64,000 bases of DNA from SZUA-38 sp965212525 (GCA_965212525.1 CBDBVC010000016.1:84747-148746), one strand, 5' to 3'; counted from the first letter of the stretch, positions 38,756-47,815 are shown. Made by a program: numbers and translations. The notes: generated from the letters alone by a model not told the origin.

Positions 38756-39499
38756 GTGAGAAGCAAGGTCAGGTCTGATCTGCAGAAGTGGACTAAACCA
38801 GCAGTGGTCCTGGCTGCTGTCGTTGTATTGCTGCTGCTGTTTCGCGAGAAAAGCATCACCGTTGCCAATGGTGAGATCACACTGGTGTATGAGCATGAAG
38901 TCTCTGGTGACGCCACATCCGGCCGAGATCTGCCCATGCTGATTGCACTTCACGGGAACGGCGATACGCCCGGCCATTTTCACGACACGGCGCTGGATCT
39001 GATCACCTCGCCGGCACACGTACTGCTGTTCGAGGCGCCCATCAGCTATGGCAGCGGCTCAGCATGGCCCGGTGACCGGCAGGAAATAGATCGCTACAGC
39101 AAGGCACTGGTTGAAGCAGTGGATCAGTTATCCCTGCAGTATCCGACTCGGGGTAAACCGGTGCTTCTGGGTTTCTCCGGCGGTGCCGTCATGGCCTGGC
39201 ACATTGCACTGACGCACGGTGACCAGTTTTCAGCCGTGATACCGGTTTCAGGGCGATTCGAAAAGGCATGGGTCAGTCAATTCACGACACCGGAAAACAC
39301 GGCGATTCATGTATTTCATGGCAAGCAGGACAGGGTGCTGGCAGTCGGTGGCAGCAGGCTGGCAGTCAGATCAGCCCGCGATCTGGGCATGACCGTCAGT
39401 TATATCGAGTTTGACGGCGGGCATCTTGGATTGTTCACGAACATGAAGCCACAAATCACTGAACTGATGGATCAATTGCTGCAATCGACATCTCGCTGA
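38756..39499 (+). CDS. Alpha/beta hydrolase (phospholipase/carboxylesterase-like), membrane-anchored or secreted
   Basis: A 247-residue serine hydrolase. Residues 14-31 form a hydrophobic N-terminal segment (anchor or signal). The core shows LIALHGNGDTPGHF for the oxyanion region, the nucleophile elbow LLGFSGGAVMAWH with Ser, the acid in HGKQDRVL and the final His in DGGHLG. This fits the phospholipase/carboxylesterase (LysoPL/feruloyl esterase-like) group. The start is GTG 38756 with GGGAG at good distance. It reads away from the minus-strand tail-motif protein. Substrate unknown. Confidence 0.85.
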   Translation: MRSKVRSDLQKWTKPAVVLAAVVVLLLLFREKSITVANGEITLVYEHEVSGDATSGRDLPMLIALHGNGDTPGHFHDTALDLITSPAHVLLFEAPISYGSGSAWPGDRQEIDRYSKALVEAVDQLSLQYPTRGKPVLLGFSGGAVMAWHIALTHGDQFSAVIPVSGRFEKAWVSQFTTPENTAIHVFHGKQDRVLAVGGSRLAVRSARDLGMTVSYIEFDGGHLGLFTNMKPQITELMDQLLQSTSR

Positions 39500-39520
39500 G
39501 ACCTCGAGAGCGGGCTATCC

Positions 39521-39542
39521 ATGCCACAAGTCATGGCATTTT
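39521..39542 (+). terminator. Weak intrinsic terminator after the hydrolase gene
   Basis: A 6-bp inverted repeat (atgcca / tggcat, loop of seven) followed by four T lies 20 bp after the hydrolase stop. The stem is short and only half GC, so the call is tentative. Confidence 0.35.
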
Positions 39543-39610
39543 CATCACTATCGGCAACATGACCATCCAATTGTAAACTTTTTGTCATACAGCAATGCTC
39601 TGAGTGAGAG

Positions 39611-39638
39611 AAACGATCGTTTAAATTCACTTTATATT
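39611..39638 (+). promoter_or_regulatory. Perfect palindrome upstream of a TATATT element (BLUF gene)
   Basis: AAACGATCGTTT at 39611-39622 is a perfect 12-bp palindrome. A TATATT box lies at 39633-39638, so the palindrome would cover the -35 region of that promoter. The BLUF start codon is about 100 bp further on. It could be a repressor operator; the binding protein is unknown. Confidence 0.35.
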
Positions 39639-39740
39639 AAAGGGTACGGATGATGCGCGGCTGATGCTGATCCGACCAGCCGGTCACACTGTATTCATGT
39701 AGGGATTCGCCAACAGATACGGATTCGAGAAGCAACGGCC

Positions 39741-40259
39741 ATGTTTGATCAGAGCCGCCAGAACAGCCATACCAGCCACGACAATCGCTATACCCTCAAG
39801 ATGATCATGTATTTCAGCAAATCACGATTTGCCGATCAGCTGTCGATGGTCAATGGTGAGCTGACTTCAATTCTGGTGCAGTCCAGACAGTCAAATTTCG
39901 GTCACAAGATCACAGGAATGCTGGCCTGTCGTGATGGCTATTACATGGAAGTGCTCGAAGGGCCAGTCAATGAAATCGATTCACTGATGGTCAGGATCAG
40001 CAACGATGGCCGACATAGCGAGCCCCGTATCGTTCTGGACAAGATCGTGCGTGAACGCAGTTTTCCCAAGTGGAGCCTGAAGATGGTGTCCTCCTGTCAC
40101 CTGGATGAGGACTTCAATCACTACCTCAACAGCCACAAGCAGGAGCTGATGACCCTGAAGGGTTTTGATGCCCGTCTCTTTGGACTGTTCTATGATCTGT
40201 CTGCTTACGAATCCGAAACGGAGTTTCACCAACATTATCTCAGTTCCGGTGCAGCCTGA
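39741..40259 (+). CDS. BLUF-domain protein with altered flavin pocket
   Basis: A 172-residue single-domain blue-light-sensor-type protein with no attached output domain. A 20-residue hydrophilic N-terminus precedes the BLUF fold. In BLUF proteins, a Tyr, an Asn, a Gln, a Trp and a Met surround FAD. Here Tyr24 (MYFSKS) and Asn52 (SNFGHKITGML) are kept, but the usual Gln of the FxQxLEG motif is Glu70 (YYMEVLEG), and the usual Trp-Ser-Met has Leu (Trp111-Ser-Leu113). A four-residue insertion lies between Tyr and Asn. Photochemistry is therefore uncertain. The C-terminal helices (about 120-172) could bind a partner. It is monocistronic. Confidence 0.8.
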   Translation: MFDQSRQNSHTSHDNRYTLKMIMYFSKSRFADQLSMVNGELTSILVQSRQSNFGHKITGMLACRDGYYMEVLEGPVNEIDSLMVRISNDGRHSEPRIVLDKIVRERSFPKWSLKMVSSCHLDEDFNHYLNSHKQELMTLKGFDARLFGLFYDLSAYESETEFHQHYLSSGAA

Positions 40260-40423
40260 ATCACTGAAAGAGAGTCAGAACGTTCGCCGGTGGACCTCGC
40301 GGTATCCTCAATTACTTCTTAATCGGAGTTGTCAATTGTCGACGCCATCGTTTCGATAGTCTGACACCTTGTTCAATATTCATGCCCAGCCGACGTCAAG
40401 GCAGGTTTACTCTGATCAATCCG

Positions 40424-40452
40424 CTTGTCATGAATGACAAGACTGATACCAT
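40424..40452 (+). promoter_or_regulatory. Predicted promoter and palindromic operator of the RND efflux operon
   Basis: CTTGTCATGAATGACAAG (40424-40441) is an 8-bp perfect inverted repeat with a 2-bp centre. It contains TTGTCA (-35-like, 40425-40430), and TACCAT (-10-like, 40447-40452) follows after 16 bp. The operon's first ATG is 30 bp downstream. A repressor (TetR-like or MarR-like) bound here would block RNA polymerase, as is common for RND efflux genes. No regulator gene is adjacent. Confidence 0.5.
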
Positions 40453-40482
40453 AAACCTGTTCCTGCAAGAGGTGCTGCCCTG

Positions 40483-42813
40483 ATGAAGCGACTGTTTCTG
40501 TCACTCCTGAGCCTGCTGATCATCAGCCAGGTACGGGCTGAAACCACATTCGATGTGGCCTTGATTCGTGACGGTGACATGTTGCGCTTGAAACAGCTGG
40601 AACAGTTTTTCCGCGATGAATTGCTGGCCCTGACTACAGGCGAATTCGACGTTCGTTTTCACGAGTTTGATGGCCAGTGGTCACAACAGGGAATAAAGGA
40701 TGCGTTCAGTCAGGCCTATGCCGATGATCGTATTGACATGGTGCTGGTAACGGGCGTGACCGCCAATCAGGTCGGCATCATTCGCAGTTCCTTTCCAAAA
40801 CCGACATTTCTGCCTTTCGTGTTTGATGCCGAGTTGATGCAGGCCCCGTTAAACGGATTTACATCGGGACAGCGCAACCTGAATTATCTGACTGATCGTG
40901 TGGACTTCAGTGAAGACATCATCAGCTTCAAGCGCCTGGTCCGCGTCAGACAGATAACATTCTTCATTGATGGCATCATACTTGCCGCGATACCGGATCT
41001 GGTCGAACGTGCCCGCCAACTGGCAGCCGATCAGGATGTACAGATCCACATTGTGACTTTCGATCAGCCCGGTGATGATCTGGCTGCGCAGATTCCGTCC
41101 GAATCAGATGCCATCATGCTGGCCGGACTGCCCCGAATGCCGGATGACGACTATAAACAGATGATCGACCGGATCAATGAGCTCGGCTTGCCGAGTTACA
41201 GCCTGGTGGGCGTCGAAGCCGTCAAACAGGGCCTGCTGATGTCGGATGCACCGCCTACGGACTGGCAGCGTCTGGCGCGCCGCAATGCACTCAACATGCA
41301 GGCCGTGATGCTGGGCGAACTCGCTGGCGACCAGCCAGTGATTTTCGAGGGTAAACGCGAATTGACCCTGAACATGGAGACGGCCCGCAGGATCGGTCTG
41401 TCACCACGCTTCGATGTGCTCAGTGAAGCGGTGCTGCTGAACCCCGAACCGGAGGCAAGCGGACCGCTGTATTCGCTGCGTGAGGTTGCCCTGATTGCTG
41501 GACAGCAGAATCTAGATCTGCTGGCAGAATCCTCGGCAGTAGCGTCCGCTGAACTGGATGTGACTGAGGCCCGTGCCGCGCTGTTTCCGCAGCTCAGTCT
41601 CGGGCAGTCGTTCAGTCAGCGCCGCGAGACCCCTCTGGTTCAGGCCGGTCAGTTTGCAGAACGCAGCAGCGATGCCAGACTCGGCCTTGATCAGGTGATC
41701 TATGTCGATGATGTTGCTGCCAATCACCGTATTTCCCAGTATCAGCTCAATGATCGCGAGGCGGGCCTGCAACAGCTCAGGCTGGATATCATCGAGGAAG
41801 CAACACTGGCCTATCTCAACGTGTTGCGTGCCCGAACACAATTGGGGATACGTCAGGACAACCTCAGGCTGACCAAATCCAATCTGCAGCTGGCACAGGA
41901 CCGTGTTCGGCTGGGGTCCAGTTCCGCAGCCGATGTGTATCGCTGGCAAAGCCGGATGGCATCTGATCGATCCAGTCTGCTTCAGGCACGTTCACAACTG
42001 GACCAGGCAAGACAATTGCTCAACAGACTATTGAACAGACCACTGGAAGAAGCCTTTCAGCTGTCCGCTGTCCGGGTCGATGAACCCTTTGTCATCACCG
42101 AGGATGAATTCAACAGTCTGATCGACAATCCACGCATGATGATGCGTTTTACCGATTTCGCCGTTCGCAACGGTGTCGACAATTCACCCGAAATCGAACA
42201 GATCAATGCGCAGATTGCGGTAGTTGAACGCCTGATCGTGAATCAGAAACGCGCCTACTGGCTGCCGGATTTCACACTCAACAGCAGTGCCAGCAAGAAC
42301 CTTGATCAGAGTGGCGCTGGCGTCAACATCACCGAAGATCTGAGTGACTGGAGTGTGATGCTGAACGCCAGCATCCCGTTGTTCGAGGGGGGGGCGCGCA
42401 AGGCGGCACTACGTCGTTCCAGTCTTGACCTGGAACAGCTGACCCTGTTGCGCCAGTCCACCGAGCAGAAGATAAGGCAACGCATTCGCGCCAGTTTTCA
42501 TGAGGCCAATGTCTCCTACGCCAATATTTCCCTGTCTGAACAGGCAGCGGAATCGTCACGCAAGAATCTCGATCTGGTGACCGACTCCTATGCCAGCGGC
42601 ACGGTATCGATCATCGATCTGCTGGATGCGCAGAATTCATCGCTGACGGCCGATCTGTCAGCTGCCAACGCGGTCTATGATTTTCTCAGTGATATCATGA
42701 ATGTGCAGCGCTCAGTGGGTCAGTATGATTTCCTGCTGAGTGACGATGAAAAGAACGCTGAAGCCAATCGCCTGAGAGACCATCTCAGTCAATCCAACCC
42801 CAAAGCTGAATGA
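40483..42813 (+). CDS. Periplasmic-binding-protein/TolC fusion outer membrane factor
   Basis: A 776-residue exported protein, first gene of the efflux operon. Signal peptide about 1-19. Residues about 20-325 resemble an ABC-type substrate-binding protein: a two-lobe alpha/beta region beginning FDVALIRDGDMLRLKQL, with MVLVTGVTANQVGII, PTFLPFVFDA, VRQITFFIDG, DAIMLAGLPR and SLVGVEAVKQGLL. Residues about 335-760 are a TolC/OEP domain with two long helical-hairpin repeats (AEDLDVTEARAALFPQLSLG-like, ATLAYLNVLRARTQLGIR, DRVRLGSSSAADVYR; later FEGGARKAALRRS and DSYASGTVSIIDLLDAQ). TolC proteins trimerise as exit ducts. A ligand-binding extension on such a duct is unusual. The start follows GAGGTG. 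Six bp separate it from the adaptor gene. Confidence 0.85.
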   Translation: MKRLFLSLLSLLIISQVRAETTFDVALIRDGDMLRLKQLEQFFRDELLALTTGEFDVRFHEFDGQWSQQGIKDAFSQAYADDRIDMVLVTGVTANQVGIIRSSFPKPTFLPFVFDAELMQAPLNGFTSGQRNLNYLTDRVDFSEDIISFKRLVRVRQITFFIDGIILAAIPDLVERARQLAADQDVQIHIVTFDQPGDDLAAQIPSESDAIMLAGLPRMPDDDYKQMIDRINELGLPSYSLVGVEAVKQGLLMSDAPPTDWQRLARRNALNMQAVMLGELAGDQPVIFEGKRELTLNMETARRIGLSPRFDVLSEAVLLNPEPEASGPLYSLREVALIAGQQNLDLLAESSAVASAELDVTEARAALFPQLSLGQSFSQRRETPLVQAGQFAERSSDARLGLDQVIYVDDVAANHRISQYQLNDREAGLQQLRLDIIEEATLAYLNVLRARTQLGIRQDNLRLTKSNLQLAQDRVRLGSSSAADVYRWQSRMASDRSSLLQARSQLDQARQLLNRLLNRPLEEAFQLSAVRVDEPFVITEDEFNSLIDNPRMMMRFTDFAVRNGVDNSPEIEQINAQIAVVERLIVNQKRAYWLPDFTLNSSASKNLDQSGAGVNITEDLSDWSVMLNASIPLFEGGARKAALRRSSLDLEQLTLLRQSTEQKIRQRIRASFHEANVSYANISLSEQAAESSRKNLDLVTDSYASGTVSIIDLLDAQNSSLTADLSAANAVYDFLSDIMNVQRSVGQYDFLLSDDEKNAEANRLRDHLSQSNPKAE

Positions 42814-42819
42814 ATTACC

Positions 42820-43926
42820 ATGAAAAGACGACCGTTCTGTTCTGTCCTGATTCCGTGCATCTTAGTTGCAAGCCTGCTGTTGTCAGCCTGCAGTGAACCG
42901 CCACCACCACCCGAACGCGAACTGCGGCCTGTCCGCAGTGTCATCGTCGAGGATGCACGTCTCGAACGTGTGCGCAAATTCAGCGGTACCAGCCAATCAA
43001 GCCAGGAATCCAGGCTCAGTTTCAAGGTCAGTGGTACCGTGCTTGAACTGCCAGTCCAGGTGGGCATGCAACTGACCAGGGGCCAGCTCATGGCCCGTCT
43101 CGATGCCTCGCAATACCAGCTCGAGGCGCAGCAGTCAGAGGCATCACTGGTGCAGGCCAGAGCAAGTGAGACCAACGCCCGTGCCAACTACAATCGCGTC
43201 AAGGGCCTCTATGAAAACAACAATGCCTCGCGTAATGACCTGGATGCGGCCCGGGCCAATTCCGAATCAGCCAGTGCCCAGGTTGACTCGGCACAGAAAC
43301 GCCTGGAACTGGCCAGACTGAATGTGTCCTACACCACCCTGAGGGCGGCAGCCGACTGTACGGTAGCCTCGGTAGATGTCGAGCTGAACGAAAACATCTC
43401 GCCAGGCACCCTGGTTTCGACAGTTAACTGTGGCCATGCCCTTGAAGTGGGTATTTCAGTCGCAGAAAGCCTGATCGGTGAAATTCAGGAGGGTCTGTCC
43501 GCCACAATACGTTTCAATGCCATCGAGTCACAGGCCTTTGAAGGCGTTGTAACCGAAGTTGGCATTGCATCGCTGGCCGGAACCACGTTCCCGGTGACAG
43601 TGGCACTTGCAGGGGAGCACCCGGAGCTGCGATCAGGACTGGCTGCCGATGTCGAGTTTTCTATACGCCGCGAACTGGAGTCAGCCGCCTTCGTGCTGCC
43701 AGCTTCAGCGGTGCTGAGCAACCCTGACGGTACCTATGTCTTCCTGGTTGAACCGGGGGCGGATGGCAGGGGCGTTCTGCGGTCGCAGGCCGTCACCCTC
43801 GGTGAGCTAAGCGAGCAGGGGATTGAAATTCTCGATGGCTTGTCCAGTGGTCAGCGTGTCGTCACGGCCGGCGTCTCCAAGGTGAGGTCTGGGCAGGAAG
43901 TCCTGCTCGGCAAGGGTTCTCCATGA
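42820..43926 (+). CDS. RND efflux periplasmic adaptor (membrane fusion) lipoprotein
   Basis: A 368-residue periplasmic adaptor that links the RND pump to the outer membrane duct. The signal ends at the lipobox LLSAC (Cys about 24), so it is anchored by lipid. The lipoyl/barrel-sandwich halves are seen at RLSFKVSGTVLELPVQVGMQL and near LRAAADCTVASVDVELNENISPGTL. Between them lies a coiled-coil hairpin (about 105-170, ESEASLVQARASETNARANY... region). A beta-barrel and membrane-proximal domain end the protein (VLPASAVLSNPDGTYVFLVE). It is the second gene of the operon, 6 bp after the TolC fusion gene. Confidence 0.92.
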   Translation: MKRRPFCSVLIPCILVASLLLSACSEPPPPPERELRPVRSVIVEDARLERVRKFSGTSQSSQESRLSFKVSGTVLELPVQVGMQLTRGQLMARLDASQYQLEAQQSEASLVQARASETNARANYNRVKGLYENNNASRNDLDAARANSESASAQVDSAQKRLELARLNVSYTTLRAAADCTVASVDVELNENISPGTLVSTVNCGHALEVGISVAESLIGEIQEGLSATIRFNAIESQAFEGVVTEVGIASLAGTTFPVTVALAGEHPELRSGLAADVEFSIRRELESAAFVLPASAVLSNPDGTYVFLVEPGADGRGVLRSQAVTLGELSEQGIEILDGLSSGQRVVTAGVSKVRSGQEVLLGKGSP

Positions 43927-43954
43927 TGCATCGCGAATCTGATGGGAGGTCCAG

Positions 43955-46900
43955 GTGAGCCTCACTCAATACGCCATCAGCAATAATCGGATTACCCTGG
44001 CAGTCACGGCGATTGCACTTGTTTCCGGCCTGCTGGCCTACATCGCATTGCCCAAGGAGCAGGATCCCGGATTCATTGTTCGCACCGCTGTCATCACCAC
44101 GGTGTTTCCCGGCGCCAGTCCGGAGCGTGTTGAGCTGCTGGTGACTGACAAGATCGAGAAAAAAGCACAGGAAATGCCCGAGGTCGACAATATCACCTCG
44201 GAATCGCGAACGGGTATTTCGATCATTAACGTCAATTTCCTTGAAAGCTACAAGGACATGCGACCCATCTATGACTCGCTGCGACGCAAGGTGGACGACA
44301 TCAAATCCGAACTGCCCAAGGGCATCAACGGGCCGATCGTCAATGATGAATTCGGCGATGTGTTTGGCAGTGTCTACACGCTCAGTGGCGAAGGCTACAG
44401 CTATGCCGAACTGAAAACCGTGGCCGATGAGATACGCGATGATCTGCTCAACGAACCGGATATCGCCAAGGTAGCTATTCACGGTACACAGGATGAGGTG
44501 ATCTATGTCGAATACAACAATGCGCGCCTGACGGAACTTGGGCTGACTCCAAAGCAGCTGTCCGGTGTGCTGGCTTCGGCCAATATCCTGGCACCCGGGG
44601 GCAGTATTCTCAGTGACCGGGAACGCATCACGCTCGAAACCACCGGCAACTACGAATCCATTGATGACCTGAAGCAAACGGTCATTCAGTTGCCTGATGG
44701 CGCGCTGGTTTACCTTGGTGACATCGCCCGCATCCACCGGGCCTATGTCGATCCTGCTGATTCCATTGCCAGAATCAATGGACAGCCGACCATCGCCATT
44801 TCAGTGTCAATGCGCGAGGGCGGCGACATTCTCAAGCTGGGTGACCGTCTGAATGAACTGGTGCCGCAACTGGAAAAGCGCTATCCCTGGGGAATTGAAA
44901 TCGACAAGGTGTGGTTTCAGGCTGATCTGGTTCGCACCAATGTGGATGATTTCATCAACAACCTGCTGCAGGCCATCGCGATTGTGATCCTGGTGATGAT
45001 CGTGACGCTGAAGCTGCGCACCGGTCTTGTTGTGGCCAGCCTGATTCCAGGTGCCATCATCATCACCTTCTTCGTAATGCAGAATTTCGGCATCACCATC
45101 AATCAGATCTCGCTGGCCGCGCTGATCATTGCACTGGGCCTGCTGGTCGACAATGCGATCGTCATGGTTGAATCGATTCTGGTCAAGCGCGAGCAGGGTG
45201 CCAGTGCGGTCACGGCCGCCGTTGAATCGGGCAGGGAGCTGATGGGGCCACTGCTGATTTCCTCACTGACCACCGCGGCAGCCTTTATGCCTATCGCCCT
45301 GGCCGAATCTGCTGTTGGCGAATACACGGCAGATATCTTCTACGTTGTCACGATCACACTGCTGGTCTCGTGGCTGCTGGCGATGACCTTCATTCCGCTG
45401 ATCAGCACGCGGACGCTGCAGGTGACCCGCCAATCGGATGAGGACGCACTGGATACGGGCATATACCGATTCTACAAGCGATTGCTGCTGTGGTCTGTGC
45501 GTCACCGTCTCACATTCGGCGGTCTGGTGATGGGCGTGTTTGCATTGTCAATGTATGGGATGGGATACGTACCGCAGATCTTCATCGCACCTTCCGAGGA
45601 CCCTGTGTTTACCGGTAAATTCGAAATGCCACTGGGTACCTCGATCGAGGCCACACAGGACATCATGGCGGATATCGATGAGTTCGTGTCCAGCAACTAC
45701 CATGAACCGGTTGAAGGCGAACCGCTGATCCGCAACTGGCTGACCTTCATCGGCGATGGCGGGCCGCGTTTCTCGCTCGGGCTGAATCCGCCGAGCAAGA
45801 ATCCGGCCAATTCATTTCTCATTGCCAGTGCCATCGACGGGCGCGATGTCGAGACGATGATTGCAGGTATCGAGGAGCATGCACGACAGAATCACCCGGA
45901 TCTGGAGCTGCAACTGGCCCGTCTTGAAAATGGACCGCCAGTCGGCTATCCCATTGTCATACGATTGTCTGGGCCGAATATCGATAATCTCTACACGGTG
46001 GCAGATCAGGTGACCGATCATCTTTACACAATACCGGAAGTCAGTGCGGTCAAGAATACCTGGGGTGTTCCGACCAAGAAACTGAAAGTCGAAGTGGATC
46101 AGGAACGCGCAAGACGGGCCGGGGTCACCAGTGATGATGTGGCTTATTCACTCAATACCAGCCTTAGCGGCATCGAATTGACCGAGTACCGCGAAGACGA
46201 GCAACTGATTCCGGTGACGCTTCGATCGGTGGCCGCAGAACGTCAGGATGCGGGCAAGCTGGACAGCATGAGCGTGCACTCTCAGTCCAGTGGAGTAGCA
46301 GTGCCGCTGAAACAGGTGGCAGACCTGTCACTGGTTTTCGAGGCTGGCATCGTTGAACGGCGTGATCGCATCCGGACCCTGTCGCTCAAGGTCCAGCTGT
46401 TGCCGGGAACCACAGCTGCCGAAGTCAATGCGAAACTCGAACCCTGGCTGGTACAGTCAAGTGAGAGCTGGCCGGCCGGTACCCGTTTCGAAAGCGGTGG
46501 TGAAGCGGAGGAATCCGGTGAAGCCAATGCATCGATTGCGGCCAAGCTGCCACTGGCAGCCATGGTCATCATCCTGCTGCTGGTGTTCCAGTTCAATTCC
46601 ATTCGTCGGCCCATCATCATACTGCTGACCATACCGCTGGGTCTGATCGGTGTCACGGTGGGCTTGCTGGTGGCCAATTCCTCGTTGGGCTTTTTCACAC
46701 TGCTGGGCCTGATCTCCCTGTCCGGCATCATCATCAACAATGCCATTGTGTTGCTCGATCGAATCAAGATCGAGATGGATGAGTTCAATCGTGAGGAACA
46801 CGATGCCGTGATTCATGCCTGTCTGCAGCGGTTTCGTCCGATACTGCTGACCACGGCCACCACCGTGTTCGGCATGATGCCGCTGTGGTGGGGTGGAACG

Positions 46901-47017
46901 GCGATGTTCAAGCCAATGGCCATCACCATCATATTCGGCCTGGCTTTCGCGGCCGCACTGACCTTGCTGGTGGTACCAGTGCTGTACTCAGCGATGTTCA
47001 GGGTCAGGTATGACTGA
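43955..47017 (+). CDS. RND efflux pump inner membrane transporter
   Basis: A 1020-residue proton-driven pump of the AcrB/MdtBC/hydrophobe-amphiphile type. It has 12 predicted membrane helices in two halves, each followed by a large periplasmic porter loop. TM4 carries LLVDNAIVMVES, with the Asp of the proton relay; typical elements are FPGASPERVELLVT, ITSESRTGISIINV, ISLAALIIALGL and, late, ISLSGIIINNAIVLLDRIKIE. The start is GTG 43955 with GGGAGG. It is the third gene of the operon. Substrates (drugs, dyes, bile salts, metals) cannot be predicted; the lack of a metal-binding Met/Glu pattern favours an organic-compound pump. Confidence 0.94.
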   Translation: MSLTQYAISNNRITLAVTAIALVSGLLAYIALPKEQDPGFIVRTAVITTVFPGASPERVELLVTDKIEKKAQEMPEVDNITSESRTGISIINVNFLESYKDMRPIYDSLRRKVDDIKSELPKGINGPIVNDEFGDVFGSVYTLSGEGYSYAELKTVADEIRDDLLNEPDIAKVAIHGTQDEVIYVEYNNARLTELGLTPKQLSGVLASANILAPGGSILSDRERITLETTGNYESIDDLKQTVIQLPDGALVYLGDIARIHRAYVDPADSIARINGQPTIAISVSMREGGDILKLGDRLNELVPQLEKRYPWGIEIDKVWFQADLVRTNVDDFINNLLQAIAIVILVMIVTLKLRTGLVVASLIPGAIIITFFVMQNFGITINQISLAALIIALGLLVDNAIVMVESILVKREQGASAVTAAVESGRELMGPLLISSLTTAAAFMPIALAESAVGEYTADIFYVVTITLLVSWLLAMTFIPLISTRTLQVTRQSDEDALDTGIYRFYKRLLLWSVRHRLTFGGLVMGVFALSMYGMGYVPQIFIAPSEDPVFTGKFEMPLGTSIEATQDIMADIDEFVSSNYHEPVEGEPLIRNWLTFIGDGGPRFSLGLNPPSKNPANSFLIASAIDGRDVETMIAGIEEHARQNHPDLELQLARLENGPPVGYPIVIRLSGPNIDNLYTVADQVTDHLYTIPEVSAVKNTWGVPTKKLKVEVDQERARRAGVTSDDVAYSLNTSLSGIELTEYREDEQLIPVTLRSVAAERQDAGKLDSMSVHSQSSGVAVPLKQVADLSLVFEAGIVERRDRIRTLSLKVQLLPGTTAAEVNAKLEPWLVQSSESWPAGTRFESGGEAEESGEANASIAAKLPLAAMVIILLLVFQFNSIRRPIIILLTIPLGLIGVTVGLLVANSSLGFFTLLGLISLSGIIINNAIVLLDRIKIEMDEFNREEHDAVIHACLQRFRPILLTTATTVFGMMPLWWGGTAMFKPMAITIIFGLAFAAALTLLVVPVLYSAMFRVRYD

Positions 47018-47053
47018 GATGACAGCCAATATTCACACGACGGCAGGGATTGG

Positions 47054-47344
47054 ATGATTTCATTGAAACAGGCCATCGATCGCGTGAATGTTGAACTCGC
47101 CAGATTTGCGCTCGATGACGATTATCTTGTCATTGAACAAGGCATCCGGGAATACGACTGGGGATGGGTTTTTCACTACAACACACGGACATGGATCGAG
47201 ACCGGTGATGATGAGCATGCGCTGATTGGCAATGCCCCCTATCTGGTCAACCGTCAGACGGGCGAACTGGCCGTGGGGTCTTCCGCAGATGAGATTGAAC
47301 TGGTGGCTGATGAGCTCGTCCGCCAGCTCGGATGGGTCAGGTGA
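47054..47344 (+). CDS. YrhB/Imm35-like small protein
   Basis: A 96-residue cytoplasmic protein of the YrhB / immunity protein 35 type. It begins with an amphipathic helix (ISLKQAIDRVN), followed by EYDWGWVFHYNTRTW, a GNAPYLVNRQTGELAV turn and a closing helix. Imm35 proteins usually guard against contact-dependent or polymorphic toxins, but no toxin gene is near, and many YrhB-like genes are orphans. It starts 36 bp after the RND gene on the same strand, so it may be read from the efflux operon message. Confidence 0.75.
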   Translation: MISLKQAIDRVNVELARFALDDDYLVIEQGIREYDWGWVFHYNTRTWIETGDDEHALIGNAPYLVNRQTGELAVGSSADEIELVADELVRQLGWVR

Positions 47345-47452
47345 GTGCCTGCAATCGACTTGGTGTCTTGCGGGAACAGGCTGCATTTCTGCTAAGCTGT
47401 TGATAATCGACTGTGCATTCCGCTACGGTCGAATGCAACAGGGGACGACAAC

Positions 47453-47815
47453 ATGCGCAATGGCGTGATAATACTGCTGGTATCCATTCTGGTCCATACG
47501 GGAACAGTCCATGCCAACGGGGCACTTGCAATTGATAGCAACCAGGGTTCGGCCTATGGCATCGCCTATGACTACCCGACCATGAATGATGCCAGAGCAC
47601 GCGCATTGTATGAATGTGGCAGCGGTTGCACCGTGGTGCTGACCTTTCCCAGCGGCTGTGGTGCCTATGCCATTGATCAGGCTGCAGGCAGTACCGTATA
47701 TGGCTGGTCCAATGAGTCCACCGAGGCACAGGCGAAAAACCGTGCACTTAGCAATTGTCGCAGCCACGGCGGACGCCAGTGCATGATTCGGGCATGGGGA
47801 TGCAACTCGAACTGA
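47453..47815 (+). CDS. DUF4189-containing secreted protein
   Basis: A 120-residue exported protein with a signal peptide (about 1-21, VHA-N). The mature part is a DUF4189 domain: YGALAID-like opening, YGIAYDYPTMNDARARAL, two Cys pairs (ECGSGC, PSGC / NC, QC, GC), then QAKNRALSNC. Function is unknown; family members are found as stand-alone secreted proteins and as tails of larger ones. It lies about 85 bp before the amidohydrolase gene; co-transcription is possible. Confidence 0.85.
   Translation: MRNGVIILLVSILVHTGTVHANGALAIDSNQGSAYGIAYDYPTMNDARARALYECGSGCTVVLTFPSGCGAYAIDQAAGSTVYGWSNESTEAQAKNRALSNCRSHGGRQCMIRAWGCNSN

Noticed and set aside
43862..44737. 291-residue minus-strand frame across adaptor and pump genes
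   Set aside because: Antisense to two well-recognised efflux genes; no motifs.
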